Shown here in pieces: positions 1 through 10,103 of a stretch of DNA of 64,000 nt (positions are counted from its first letter, which is position 1; each line of letters opens with the position of its first letter). The notes beneath the pieces were generated by a model. The model did not search any database. It was not told the origin of the DNA and worked only from the letters and a program-made list of their open reading frames with translations. The position numbers and the translations under genes were made by a program. Origin of the DNA: Floccularia luteovirens (Eukaryota; Basidiomycota; Agaricomycetes; Agaricales; Squamanitaceae); contig VSJF01000016.1 of NCBI GenBank assembly GCA_009739215.1, positions 175,684 through 239,683 on the forward strand. Reading direction: 5' to 3'.

Positions 1-765
1 TATGCTATGCAATACTATAAAGCTACTACAGAGTACTACAAAGCACTATAGAGCACTCCATAGTGCTCTGTAGCAAGTCATAGATAATATTTTTATTTGT
101 ATTTGTATTTATTTATTTTATTTGTTTATTCATATTGATATATATTTATAATTATATTAATTACATAATATAACACTATATGTCACTAAGTATCCAGGGT
201 AATTTTCCCACAGTCATATGACTCTGCTGTTGACAAAGATTGGACTTATACTTTTTTTTCAAAAGTCTAATGCAAGTCTGACATTTTGCTTATGTAATCC
301 AGAAAGCAAAATAATATAGAATTAGTGATTGATCACTGTGGACTTTGTAGAATAGCATGAGATTTTGCAGAATAAAGATATAAAATTATAGATATAGAAA
401 GATGTGCTTATTCACTTTCATATGTGTTAAAGAGTAGCCAAAATGGTCCAGAATTCAGTGAGATATAATGAAAACATTATGGATATGTTTTCTTATGATG
501 TTTTCATGATATCTCACTCAAATCTAGACTGTTTTGGCTGTTCTTTAATGCGTTTAAAAGCGAATGAGCACATCTTTTCATGTCTATAATTTCATATGTC
601 TTTATTTTGCAAAATCTTGTGCTATTCTACAAAGTTTACAAGTTAATCAAAACTCATCACACTATATGCTACAGGCTGCTATAGAAATTAGCCTAATATC
701 TATGGCATACTATAGTGAACTTTAGAAAATCCAAGAATCTATGAGGCACTACAAGCCACTACAGA
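1..765 (-). mobile_element. Partial CATCAGCAAA-type TIR element (copy F), reverse orientation, cut by window start
   Basis: This non-coding stretch is the reverse complement of most of the better copy at 30035-31778. Shared landmarks include the runs of CATAGTG-like words, the palindrome GTCATATGAC, and the AT-rich block near 60-180. It lacks the pyrimidine-rich ATGTTTTT array present in the other copies, so it has an internal deletion. Its terminus lies before the window start, and its other side is cut at 765 by a copia LTR. The continuation expected after position 765 is not found anywhere in the window. Confidence 0.7.
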
Positions 766-1472
766 TATTACAATAGTCTACTCCTACATGTATAGACATA
801 CTAAGATAGAGGATAATAAGAGAATAGTATAGTATAGTATATAATAGTAGACAAGAGGGGAAAGGAAGAATGGGTTCTGGTAGGAAACCAGTGGTCTTAT
901 ATAGATACCAGAGGTGCTTCTATCAGGGTAGCCTAGAAGCACTCAGGATAGACTAGAAGCACTCAGGGCAGACTAGAAGCATTGGTATTATAGCAACAGA
1001 AGTAGACTAGAAGCTGTCAGGGTAAGCTAGAAGCACTACCCTGAGCAGTCTAGAACAGTAGTCTAGGCCTTCCTGTATTATATATAAGGAGGCCTCTGTA
1101 GCATACTTTCCCCCCAAGTGAATACACACTATTTATACTCTAATAGGTTATGGGCCCTCAGCTCTAACTGTGCCCCTCCATTAACTCCTTGTCTTACTTG
1201 TCCACTGTGCTTGCTCAACTACTATCTCCTCTACTCCCTAACTCTTTCCTACTTAGTTTATCTTTCTCCTTTATACTCCAAGTTTTTGGGAAGCTAAACT
1301 TAGCTAGTCATTAGCTAGTCAGTCCATAGTAGTTAGTAAGGACAAAAGATCTCCCTCCCAGGGGGTCTCTTCAGTGAACTGTTGGGTCTGTGCACTTCAG
1401 TGGGCCAGCCTTTAACCCACACAGCAATATCTCAGGTAGTCATCCCTGTAAGCTGTGAGGTGATACAACTGC
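766..1472 (+). mobile_element. 5' end of a family A copia element (E0): LTR 766-1145 plus leader
   Basis: The LTR is 380 bp and runs TATTACAATAG..CTCTAATA, a lightly mutated form of the family A ends TGTTACAATAG..CTCTAACA. It contains tandem copies of a ~19-bp unit (CTAGAAGCACTCAGGGTAGA-like, about 910-980) and a TATA-like run near 1076-1090. The primer binding site follows directly, then an untranslated leader shared with the other family A and C elements. The element stops at 1472, where the family B LTR starts. No body of this copy is recognisable downstream. Confidence 0.85.
1146..1165 (+). other. Primer binding site matching initiator tRNA-Met anticodon arm
   Basis: GGTTATGGGCCCTCAGCTCT abuts the LTR end. 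Its reverse complement contains GGGCCCATAACC, the anticodon stem-loop of eukaryotic initiator tRNA-Met with the CAT anticodon in the middle. Copia-type elements are known to prime from a 5' half of this tRNA, and this site fits that mode. It does not look like a site for the tRNA 3' end. Confidence 0.75.
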
Positions 1473-1852
1473 TGTTAAAGTTAGTAGATGCCATAACACA
1501 GGCATTAGTAAAGTATTAGTTCGCACTTTGTGCACTTTAATGTAAATGCCACAATAGTGGCATTAGTAAAATACTTTCATTTCACACTTTTACACTTAGT
1601 TTACATTTCTTAATGTTTCTCCTTTTGTTTTGTAGTTGTAGGTCCACTGAGTGTTGCAAAACACTCAAACGCGATATAGTGGACACTATTTATCACGCCT
1701 TATGGTTTCCTGGGTACAACAGGACCAAACAAGTGCGCTTTCCTTATGTATCTAGAGATAGATACTAGATACTTGCTGAAAACAAAGTTAATCATATTAC
1801 ACTTGTTTGAACGCATTTTAGAGGGTTTCTTGCATTGTATCTGACTGCTTAC

Positions 1853-2176
1853 TGTTAGAGTGTGAATAGTGTGTATTCAGTTGAGGGAAAGTATGCTACA
1901 GAGGCCTCCTTATATATAATACAGGAAGGCCTAGACTACTGTTCTAGACTGCTCAGGGTAGTGCTTCTAGCTTACCCTGACAGCTTCTAGTCTACTTCTG
2001 TTGCTATGATACCAATGCTTCTAGTCTACCCTGAGTGCTTCTAGGCAACCCTGATAGAAGCACCTCTGGTATCTATATAAGACCACTGGTTTCCAACCAG
2101 AACTCATTCTTCCTTTCCCTTCTATTCTACTACTATCTTATACTGTCTGTACATATAGCAGTAGACTATTGTAACA
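1853..2176 (-). repeat. 3' LTR of E2 (family A)
   Basis: 324 bp, ends TGTTAGAG..TGTAACA on the plus strand. It is followed by the polypurine-tract complement, and CTTAC precedes it. Confidence 0.92.
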
Positions 2177-2202
2177 TAGCCCCCTTAATGCTACATGTCA
2201 GA

Positions 2203-5200
2203 CTATTTCTTGGATACAAGGCCAAGTCCTATTCTACATTTGTCATGCTTGATTCTAGCAAGAGGTTTGGTAAGACAGTCTGCAACCATATCATTGGTAC
2301 CAACATGTATTGGATTGATGATACCAGACTCTACATTCTCTCTAAGCCAGTGGAACTTCAAGTCAAGATGCTTCATTCTACTATGATGTTCTGGATTCTT
2401 AGACACACTAATTGCAGACTGGTTGTCAATACAAAGAGTAGATGCCTTAGTAAAGGTATATCCAAATTCACCAAGTAGGCTTCTCATCCATTTGAGCTCT
2501 TTGCCTGCTTCAACAGCTGCCATGTACTCTGCTTCAGTAGAAGACAGTGCAACACAAGTCTGCAGCTTAGAAGACCAGCTGACTGCACCATTGCCAATCA
2601 TAACACAATAGCCACCAGTAGATCTACCAGTGTCTTTGCATGCACCATGATTTGCATCAGAGTATGTGATAAACAGCTCCTTAGCATCATCTTGCCTGTA
2701 CACAAGCTCATAGTCCTTAGTGCCTTGCAAGTATCTAAATACATGCTTGACAGCCTTCCAATGACTTGGGTTAGGATTGGAGTTGTACTTAGCAAGTGTA
2801 CCAACAGCAAATGAGATGTCAGGTCTAGTACATTGAGCCAAGTAGGTGAGAGTGCCAACAGCAGACAAGTAGGGAACCTTGGACATGAACTCTACATCCT
2901 CATCAGAGAGGGTTTGAGTTTTCTCTAGTACAAGTCCTGGATCCATGGGAGTAGAGATTGGATTGCAATCAGTAAAGCCATACTGCACAAGCATGTCATT
3001 AATGTACTGTTGCTGGGATAAGGAGATAGTGTGTTTGGCAGAATCAACACTGATTTTCATGCCTAACAGCCAAGTAGTAGGTCCAATATTCCTGAGTTTA
3101 AAGTGACTCTCTAGCTCTTTGATTGTGGAATCAATCTTAGAGGTTGAGTTTGATGCAAGTGTAATGTCATCAATATACACAGGAATAATGACTAGGACTC
3201 CTTCTTTGGCATACACATAGATGCTCCTATCTGATTCCAATCTGCTATAACCCATGCTACTAAGAGCTGCATGCAGTTTCTTGTTCCATTGTCTAGCTGA
3301 TTGCTTGAGACCATATATAGACTTTTTGAGTTTACAAACATAGTCTGGTCCAAGCTGCTCAAAGCCAGCAGGCTGTTGCATATAAATATCCTCTTCCAAG
3401 TCTCCATTCAGGAAGGCAGATGAGATGTCAATAGAGTGCAGATGGTAGTTGTGTTTAGCTGCTAGTGCAATAATGGTTCTGATTGAAGCCATTCTGAATG
3501 TGGGTGCAAAGACTTCAGTGAAGTCCAAGCCAGGTCTCTGAGAGAACCCCTTTGCAACTAGTCTAGCTTTGTATCTTTCAACTGAGCCATCTGCATTCCT
3601 CTTTACTTTGAACACCCATTTACTACCAATTGCCTGTCTGTCCTTTGGCAACAAGGCCAATTCCCAAGTACCATTGTCCATAAGAGCCTTAAGCTCATCT
3701 GTAGCTGCCTGTCTCCATAGTTCTGCATCTGGTGCTTTCATTGCCTGTTTGTATGTATTAGGCTCTGTAACACCAGTAGCAGTAGCAACACCACTGAACT
3801 CTTCTTCATCATCAGCAACATCTGCTTCAGATTCAGAAGAAGTCTCAGGGATTGCAGGGGAGTGTCTGACTTTCCACCATTCACCAGGAGGTTGAATATT
3901 CCTTCTGGTTCTCCTAAGAGCTAAAGGAGGAGTTACTGGATTGGGTGTGAATTGTCTGACAGGAGTGCATGGCAAGGAGATTGGTTGAGGACTAGGTGAC
4001 TGTAGTGGAGTGGCAAGTACAAGTGGAGAAGGAGGAGGTTCATATTCTGCTTGAACAGGCAGTACAAGAGGAGAATGCTCATTGTCTGGCTGCATTGGCA
4101 GATGAACTACAGATGAAGAAATAGTGGGAGTGGCTGACTGATTTGTAGGAATGTCATACCCCCCTAAATCTGGCATGTCACTGCCATTGACAGGATTTAC
4201 AGTATCTGGAGATGGAATGGAGTTCATCACAGTGGGTTTTATCCCAGGAAAGTATCTCTCATCAAACTCAGCTCTTTCTGAGATAATGAACTTCCTTGTT
4301 ACTGGATTGTAAAACTGCCACCCTTTATATCCTGCTGGATAACCAACAAAGACACATTTCTCCATATGTGATCCAAAAGATCTCCTTTTGTCCTTTTGTA
4401 CATGGACATATGCTAAACATCCAAATACTCTGAGATGTGTCACATCAGGTTTCTTACAGTGCCAAGCTTCATAGGGAGTCCTGTCTTTTAATGAGACAGT
4501 AGGGCATTTATTAAGAACATGCAGCACTGCCATGAAACAATGAAACCAAAATTGCACTGGCAAGTTGGCTTCTGTTAACATGGCTGTAACTAAGTCTGCA
4601 ACTGTTCTGTTTGCCCTTTCAACATCCCCATTTTGCTGTGGCCTGTTTCTGACTGTGTGATGTCTCTGGATACCATTATCAATGCAGTACTGATTAAATT
4701 CATTGGACATGAACTCAGAGCCTTTGTCTTCTCTTATGCATTTAATGCTAGAGTTGTGCAAGTTCTCAGCATATGCTTTGAACTGCTTAAAGGCATCAAA
4801 GGTGTCTGATTTCCTTCTGAGTCCAAAACCACATTTGAATCTAGTACAGTCATCAACAAAGATGATCCAATACTGGTAACCACCTATAGACTTGACTTGG
4901 ATTGGGCCTTTCAAATCCATATGCACCAGTTCAAGAGGTTTTAAAGCTCTAGAATCTGAAGTGGGAAATGGACTAGCATGCATTTTGCCTGAAAGGCATG
5001 GCTCACAGACTGGGTCTGATTTGGAGTTATTGCCAAGATGCATGCCAGTTACCATGTGCATGGAATGAAGTTGCTTAACACTAGCATGATTGTAGTGGCC
5101 AAATCTCCTATGCCAAAGTCCAAGGTCCAGTGGGAGAGTAGAGGAGAGGTTTGCAGATTCTAGGCAAGCAGAGACAGTAATCCCATCCAGGAATGCAGCA

Positions 5201-6405
5201 TTGTGGCTATTAATACTAGCTGTGAAAAGCTGTCTACTGGATTGATTAAAGTGAATGAATTGAGAATCAATGGATATATCATAGCCTTTGTGTCTGACAA
5301 GAAAGAGAATGGAAAGAAGATTGCTTTGTAATTGTGGAACATGAAGAACTCTAGTAAATAAAAGAGATTGTGTTTCCACACCATTAATAAATGGTCTGAA
5401 GAGAATGCTTCCAACACCAGAAGAATATATAGTAGTGTTGTCAGCTAGTCTAATAGGGATCTGGCAGGATTTATAATCTCTGAGCCAGTGTTTATGTGGA
5501 GTCATGTGGGATGTGGCTCCTGAGTCTGCATTCCAATCATAGTTAGCATGATGGGAAAGTGGGTTATCTAATTGTACTTGTGAAAAGATACTTGCCTTTC
5601 CTGCTGATTCCTGGGAATTGACTGCCTTTGCCTCTGCCTGTTTTGCTAAAAATAAAGAACACCTTTTGAAGGAATGACCTTGTTTACCACAGAAGTAACA
5701 AGGAGGATAAGTGGTAGTAGCAGAGCTAGATTGCTTCTGTTTTCCCTTGTCTGTGGAGACCTTGTTTGCAACCTCTGAGACTTGAGGTGCAGATCTCCTT
5801 ATCCTCTGAGTTTCCTCAGTGTGGAATGCTAGGGTGATAGAAGCTCTATCCAGTTTGTCACTCTGCATCAGGTTTGACACAAAATTACTGTACTGATCTG
5901 GAAGAGCCCTAATCATGGCCATACACAACAACTCCTCATCCAGCTGTTTCAGAGTGAAGTCCCTAGGTCTCAGATTGTTAATCTGCTGCATTGCTGCAGT
6001 GACCCTATTTGCAAGTGACTGCAAGGACTCCTCCTCTGTTTTTCTGATGCTGAACAAGTCATCATAGGCATTAAATCTGGCACCAGGTTTTTGCTGGAGG
6101 TGCACAGACTTTAAGGCTTCCCATATTGCAACAGGGTCATCCTCTATCCCAATCAGATGCACAGTCTGAGATGACTCTACACTAAGGTATAGCCATCCAG
6201 CTGCTTTCTGGGCTTTACTGTCCCAGTCATCCTGTCTTTGTATTTGCAACTCATAATCTTTAGAGGATTCCATGGCTTCAGGTCTCTTTTTGATGCCACA
6301 CACAATGTGCAACAGCTGATGAGCCCTGAACCAGGCTTGGATTTCTCCACTCCATTGATTGTAGTTGTCAAGTCCCAGTTTTTTAATATCTGGTCCTTTA
6401 GACAT
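2203..6405 (-). CDS. Copia gag-pol polyprotein of E2, intact
   Basis: A single 1400-residue frame starting at an ATG in the favourable context CCACC. Approximate order: gag (UBN2-like) to residue 220; CCHC knuckle CYFCGKQGHSFKRC at 236-249; aspartic protease DSGATSH near 294; integrase zinc region (RRFGHYNH, CEPCLSGK) near 435-480; integrase core with the acidic residues of VDDCTRF, DKGSEF and NGDVERANRT near 510-605; a proline/serine-rich linker (770-870); reverse transcriptase with KWVFKVKRNADG and the catalytic YIDD near 1075; RNase H with SDANHGACKDTGRSTGG, SSTEAEY and IDNQSAI to the end. Gag and Pol are in one frame with no internal stop, as in many copia elements, and all expected catalytic motifs are visible. 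By family, the product makes virus-like particles and does reverse transcription and integration. Confidence 0.95.
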   Translation of the reverse strand: MSKGPDIKKLGLDNYNQWSGEIQAWFRAHQLLHIVCGIKKRPEAMESSKDYELQIQRQDDWDSKAQKAAGWLYLSVESSQTVHLIGIEDDPVAIWEALKSVHLQQKPGARFNAYDDLFSIRKTEEESLQSLANRVTAAMQQINNLRPRDFTLKQLDEELLCMAMIRALPDQYSNFVSNLMQSDKLDRASITLAFHTEETQRIRRSAPQVSEVANKVSTDKGKQKQSSSATTTYPPCYFCGKQGHSFKRCSLFLAKQAEAKAVNSQESAGKASIFSQVQLDNPLSHHANYDWNADSGATSHMTPHKHWLRDYKSCQIPIRLADNTTIYSSGVGSILFRPFINGVETQSLLFTRVLHVPQLQSNLLSILFLVRHKGYDISIDSQFIHFNQSSRQLFTASINSHNAAFLDGITVSACLESANLSSTLPLDLGLWHRRFGHYNHASVKQLHSMHMVTGMHLGNNSKSDPVCEPCLSGKMHASPFPTSDSRALKPLELVHMDLKGPIQVKSIGGYQYWIIFVDDCTRFKCGFGLRRKSDTFDAFKQFKAYAENLHNSSIKCIREDKGSEFMSNEFNQYCIDNGIQRHHTVRNRPQQNGDVERANRTVADLVTAMLTEANLPVQFWFHCFMAVLHVLNKCPTVSLKDRTPYEAWHCKKPDVTHLRVFGCLAYVHVQKDKRRSFGSHMEKCVFVGYPAGYKGWQFYNPVTRKFIISERAEFDERYFPGIKPTVMNSIPSPDTVNPVNGSDMPDLGGYDIPTNQSATPTISSSVVHLPMQPDNEHSPLVLPVQAEYEPPPSPLVLATPLQSPSPQPISLPCTPVRQFTPNPVTPPLALRRTRRNIQPPGEWWKVRHSPAIPETSSESEADVADDEEEFSGVATATGVTEPNTYKQAMKAPDAELWRQAATDELKALMDNGTWELALLPKDRQAIGSKWVFKVKRNADGSVERYKARLVAKGFSQRPGLDFTEVFAPTFRMASIRTIIALAAKHNYHLHSIDISSAFLNGDLEEDIYMQQPAGFEQLGPDYVCKLKKSIYGLKQSARQWNKKLHAALSSMGYSRLESDRSIYVYAKEGVLVIIPVYIDDITLASNSTSKIDSTIKELESHFKLRNIGPTTWLLGMKISVDSAKHTISLSQQQYINDMLVQYGFTDCNPISTPMDPGLVLEKTQTLSDEDVEFMSKVPYLSAVGTLTYLAQCTRPDISFAVGTLAKYNSNPNPSHWKAVKHVFRYLQGTKDYELVYRQDDAKELFITYSDANHGACKDTGRSTGGYCVMIGNGAVSWSSKLQTCVALSSTEAEYMAAVEAGKELKWMRSLLGEFGYTFTKASTLCIDNQSAISVSKNPEHHSRMKHLDLKFHWLRENVESGIINPIHVGTNDMVADCLTKPLARIKHDKCRIGLGLVSKK

Positions 6406-6495
6406 GGTGGATTATGGTAAATGCAGCAAGGGAGAGGGGTGTGTAAAAGGAATTAAAGGTGCAAGTCAACTAGAATGCAACCAAGCCCTTGATAA

Positions 6496-6912
6496 TGTTG
6501 AAGTTCAAACCGAACTCTGCAATTGTACTACTGTAAGCAGTCAGATACAATGCAAGAAACCCTCTAAAATGCGTTCAAACAAGTGTAATATGATTAACTT
6601 TGTTTTCAGCAAGTATCTAGTATCTATCTCTAGATACATAAGGAAAGCGCACTTGTTTGGCCCTGTTGTACCCAGGAAACCATAAGGCGTGATAAATAGT
6701 GTCCACTATATCGCGTTTGAGTGTTTTGCAACACTCAGTGGACCTACAACTACAAAACAAAAGCAGAAACATTAAGAAATGTAAACTAAGTGTAAAAGTG
6801 CGAAATGAAAGTATTTTACTAATGCCACTATTGTGGCATTTACATTAAAGTGCACAAAGTGCGAACTAATACTTTACTAATGCCTGTGTTATGGCATCTA
6901 CTAACTTTAACA
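6496..6912 (-). repeat. Family B solo LTR inside the E2 leader
   Basis: 417 bp, the reverse complement of the family B LTR (TGTTGAAG..CTTTAACA on the plus strand). It is flanked by GATAA on both sides (6491-6495 and 6913-6917). The equivalent leader of the other family A/C copies lacks it. It sits about 90 bp upstream of the gag-pol ATG, inside the transcribed leader. Confidence 0.92.
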
Positions 6913-7424
6913 GATAAAGGTAGGGTTCTAGGACAGCCAAAAGAAATTAAAGGATGAGGGAAAGGAAAAGAAGTGAAAAAAAAGTGAGGGAGGGGTAGGG
7001 AGGGGTAGGGAGGGGAATAGGGGAATGGGGAATGGATTGTTGTCCTTTGGTCTTCTTCACCACCAGTAAGTGTATGTCAACACCTTTAAACTACAGTGCA
7101 GTTGTACCACCTCACAGCTCACAGGGATGACTACCTGAGATATTGCTGTGTGAGTTAAAGGCTGGCCCACTGAAGTGCACAGACCCAACAGTTCACTGAA
7201 GAGACCCCCTGGGAGGGAGGTCTTTTGTCCTTACTGACTACTATGGACTGACTAGCTAATGACTAGCTAAGTTTAGCTTCCCAAAAACTCGGAGTACAAA
7301 GGAGAAAGATAAACTAAGTAGGACAGAGTTAGGGAGTAGAGGAGATAGTAGTTGAGCAAGCACAGTGGACAAGTAAGACAAGGAGTTAATGGAGGGGCAC
7401 AGTTAGAGCTGAGGGCCCATAACC
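6913..7424 (-). other. Untranslated leader of E2 with primer binding site
   Basis: About 500 bp homologous to the leaders at 14400-14879, 23322-23886 and 49965-50531, without an ORF. It has a G-rich tract (GAGGGGTAGGGAGGGG) near 6985-7015. The primer binding site complement is at 7405-7424 against the LTR. Confidence 0.8.
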
Positions 7425-7748
7425 TGTTAGAATGTGAATAGTGTGTATTCAGTTGAGGGAAAGTATGCTACAGAGGCCTCCTTATATATAATACAGGAAG
7501 GCCTAGACTACTGTTCTAGACTGCTCAGGGTAGTGCTTCTAGCTTACCCTGACAGCTTCTAGTCTACTTCTGTTGCTATGATACCAATGCTTCTAGTCTA
7601 CCCTGAGTGCTTCTAGGCAACCCTGATAGAAGCACCTCTGGTATCTATATAAGACCACTGGTTTCCAACCAGAACTCATTCTTCCTTTCCCTTCTATTCT
7701 ACTACTATCTTATACTGTCTGTACATATAGCAGTAGACTATTGTAACA
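7425..7748 (-). repeat. 5' LTR of E2 (family A)
   Basis: 324 bp, nearly identical to 1853-2176. The primer binding site lies immediately to its left and the duplication CTTAC to its right. Confidence 0.92.
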
Positions 7749-7946
7749 CTTACAGTAGTACAATTGCAGAGTTCGGTTTGAACTTCAACAGGTTATGGGC
7801 CCCGGCCTCTAAAACTTAATACAAAGTTCTTTCTGTGTGTTGCTGTTGCTTCAACTGTTATTACAGTTACTTGGCCTAGCTATTAGTCTTATCAGACTAC
7901 AAATTTCGTCTCAGAGACACTTCTTGACTTGGGGTACTTGATCAAA

Positions 7947-9701
7947 ATGTCTGATCCTTCTTCCTCCAAATTCAAAGTACTGTCTAATACAAACTATTCT
8001 GAATGGAGTGGTTGTATGAAGGCTTGGCTAATGAAGATGGGTTATTGGAAGTTGGTGAGTGGCAAAGAGAATAAGCCCACTAAAGATAGTGATGCTCTCG
8101 AGTTATGGGAGCAAAGAGCAGAGAAGGCAGCAGGTGAAATATTCCTGGCTGTAGACTGTGATCAAAGGGTGTACTTCAAAGATTATGAAGAGGACCCAGT
8201 GATGATGTGGAAGCTTCTGGAGCAAGCCCATGTCCAAAAGAAGCCTGGAGCGAGATTTAATGCCTATGATGAGCTGTTTGGCATTCAAAAGAAGGAAGAG
8301 GAGTCCCTTACAGAACTAGGAATTCGCATTTCTAAGAGTATGGGGGACATTCAAGCACTAAGGCCAGCAGGCTTTACAATAGAGAAGTTAGATGAGGAAC
8401 TCCAATGCATGTCACTCATTAGAGCCCTGCCAGAGGAGTATTCACACCTCACTTCTTCTCTCCTGCTGTTGGACACATTATCCAAAGATGTAATCCTACA
8501 AGCCTTTAGAGCTGAAGAACTCAACCACCAGAGGCGAATTCAAATGGCAAATCGCACTCAAACTGGCTTGGACAATAGTATTTGCAAGTACTGCAAAGAA
8601 AAAGGGCACTGGATAAACAAATGTCCGGTTTTGAAAAAGCAAAAGAAGCAGAAGCAGAGTCAGAAAAAGGAGGAGAAAGGAGATAATGCCAACAAGGCAG
8701 AGGAGTCAAAGGCAGAGTCTAGTGTTGAATCTGCAGGAAATGCAAGTACTGTTTTGGTTCATAATGCACACTCCACAATGGCTAATATTTATGATTGGAA
8801 CACAGACACAGGGGCCACTTCTCATATGACCCCTCACAAACACTGGATCCGAAATTATACTCCCTATAGAGTGCCTATTAGGCTTGCAGATAGTACTGTA
8901 ATATACTCTGAAGGTGTAGGCAGTGTTCTGTTTCGTCCCTTCATTAATGGTGTCCAAAGTCGAGATGTAGAGTTATCTAGAGTGCTACATGTACCAGCCT
9001 TACAAAGTAATCTCCTAGCAGTGTTGTTCCTAACTAGACACAAAAGCTTTGATGTTCATATCTCTTCTCATACTATGCAATTTCGTCTTAATGGCAATTT
9101 ACTGTTTACTGCTTCTATCAATGAAAGGAATATTGGTTACTTGGATGGCATTACAGTAGACAAGTCTGAGAGTGTGCATTTGACATCAACTCTGCCTCTT
9201 GATCTCGCTCTGTGGCACAGGAGATTAGGCCACCACAACTATAATGATGTTAAAATGCTCTTTGACAAAAATATGGTTGCTGGGATGACTATCAATTCAA
9301 AGACAAAGCCAGATCCAATTTGTGAGCCATGTCTAGCTGGTAAAATGCATGCTAGTCCCTTTAAATCCTCTGAACATCGAAGTGGAAAGCTCTTAGAGCT
9401 AGTACACACAGATGTGCACCATGTTGGAGTCCCTACACATTCTGGTTACAAGTACTGGGTGTCATTTATAGATGATTACTCGCGTTACAAGGTCATTGTG
9501 CCTATTAAAACCAAGGATGCAGTGTTCGAAGCTTTTAAGCAGTTCAAAGCATTTGCTGAGAACCAGCTTGATTGCAAAATCAAAGCACTTAGGGATGACA
9601 AAGGAGGTGAATACATGTCTAATGCATTCATAAAGTACACTAATGAGTGTGGCATTGTAAGGCAGCATACAGTTAGAAACAGACCACAACAGAATTGTTA
9701 G
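7947..9701 (+). pseudogene. Family B copia gag-pol (E3), truncated in the integrase core
   Basis: Open from the ATG at 7947 (protein start MSDPSSSKF), 137 bp after the primer binding site, which I take as the real start. A gag/UBN2-like region comes first, then knuckle CKYCKEKGHWINKC near residue 215, protease DTGATSHM near 285, the integrase zinc region (RRLGHHNY, CEPCLAGK) and the first part of the core (IDDYSRY, DDKGGEY). The frame ends three codons into the family A LTR that starts at 9696, so the last integrase acidic residue, reverse transcriptase and RNase H are lost. The protein is clearly related to family A but diverged, with a lysine-rich spacer after the knuckle. Codons include CpG, unlike the neighbouring elements. 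Confidence 0.88.
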
Positions 9702-10075
9702 AGTGTAAATATAGTGTATTCACTTGGGGGGAAAGTATGCTACAGAGGCCTCCTTATATATAATACAGGAAGGCCTAGACTACTGTTCTAGACTGCTCAG
9801 GGTAGTGCTTCTAGCTTACCCTGACAGCTTCTAGTCTACTTCTGTTGCTATGATACTAGTGCTTCTAGACTACCCTGAGTGCTTCTAGTCTACCCTGAGT
9901 GCTTCTAGGCAACCCTGATAGAAGCACCTCTGATATCTATATAAGACCACTGGTTTCCAACCAGAATCCATTCTTCCTTTCCCCTCCTGTCTATCATTAC
10001 ATACTATACTATTCTATCCTCTTACTATCCTCTATCCTAGTATGTCTGTATATATAGGAGTAGACTATTGTAACA
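9696..10075 (-). repeat. 3' LTR of E4 (family A, 380 bp)
   Basis: TGTTAGAG..TGTAACA on the plus strand. It holds one more ~19-bp GCTTCTAG..CTACCCTGAGT unit than the E2 LTR (near 9860-9910). Confidence 0.9.
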
Positions 10076-10103
10076 TAGCCCTCTTAATCCTATATGTAAC
10101 AGA

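Larger units (their letters stand above)
1853..7748 (-). mobile_element. Complete, apparently young family A copia element (E2)
   Basis: The element is 5896 bp, coded on the minus strand, with 324-bp LTRs at 1853-2176 and 7425-7748. I counted a single difference between them by eye (near 1860 versus 7432). A 5-bp duplication CTTAC flanks it (1848-1852 and 7749-7753). The polypurine tract is at 2177-2187 (plus strand TAGCCCCCTTA) and the primer binding site at 7405-7424. One uninterrupted gag-pol frame fills the interior. The leader carries a family B solo LTR (6496-6912). The LTR is 56 bp shorter than the 380-bp LTR of related copies, partly because it has fewer ~19-bp repeat units. It could be autonomous, though the solo LTR in its leader might interfere with expression. 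Confidence 0.93.
1473..9695 (+). mobile_element. Family B copia element (E3), 3' truncated, with E2 nested in its 5' LTR
   Basis: The 5' LTR is split. Positions 1473-1852 and 7754-7790 together make 417 bp, the same length as the two solo LTRs at 6496-6912 and 47701-48117, with ends TGTTAAAG..CTTCAACA. The interruption is element E2, flanked by the duplication CTTAC. A primer binding site follows at 7791 (GGTTATGGGCCCC). The coding region runs from 7947 until the family A LTR at 9696 cuts it in the integrase core. The insertion went into the E0 leader. The 5-bp left flank is ACTGC, but the matching right flank is missing because the 3' half of E3 is lost. Unlike families A and C, it contains many CpG dinucleotides. 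Confidence 0.85.

Noticed and set aside
2035..2478. 147-codon plus-strand frame over the E2 LTR and pol end
   Set aside because: Spans the LTR boundary and is antisense to RNase H; no features of its own.
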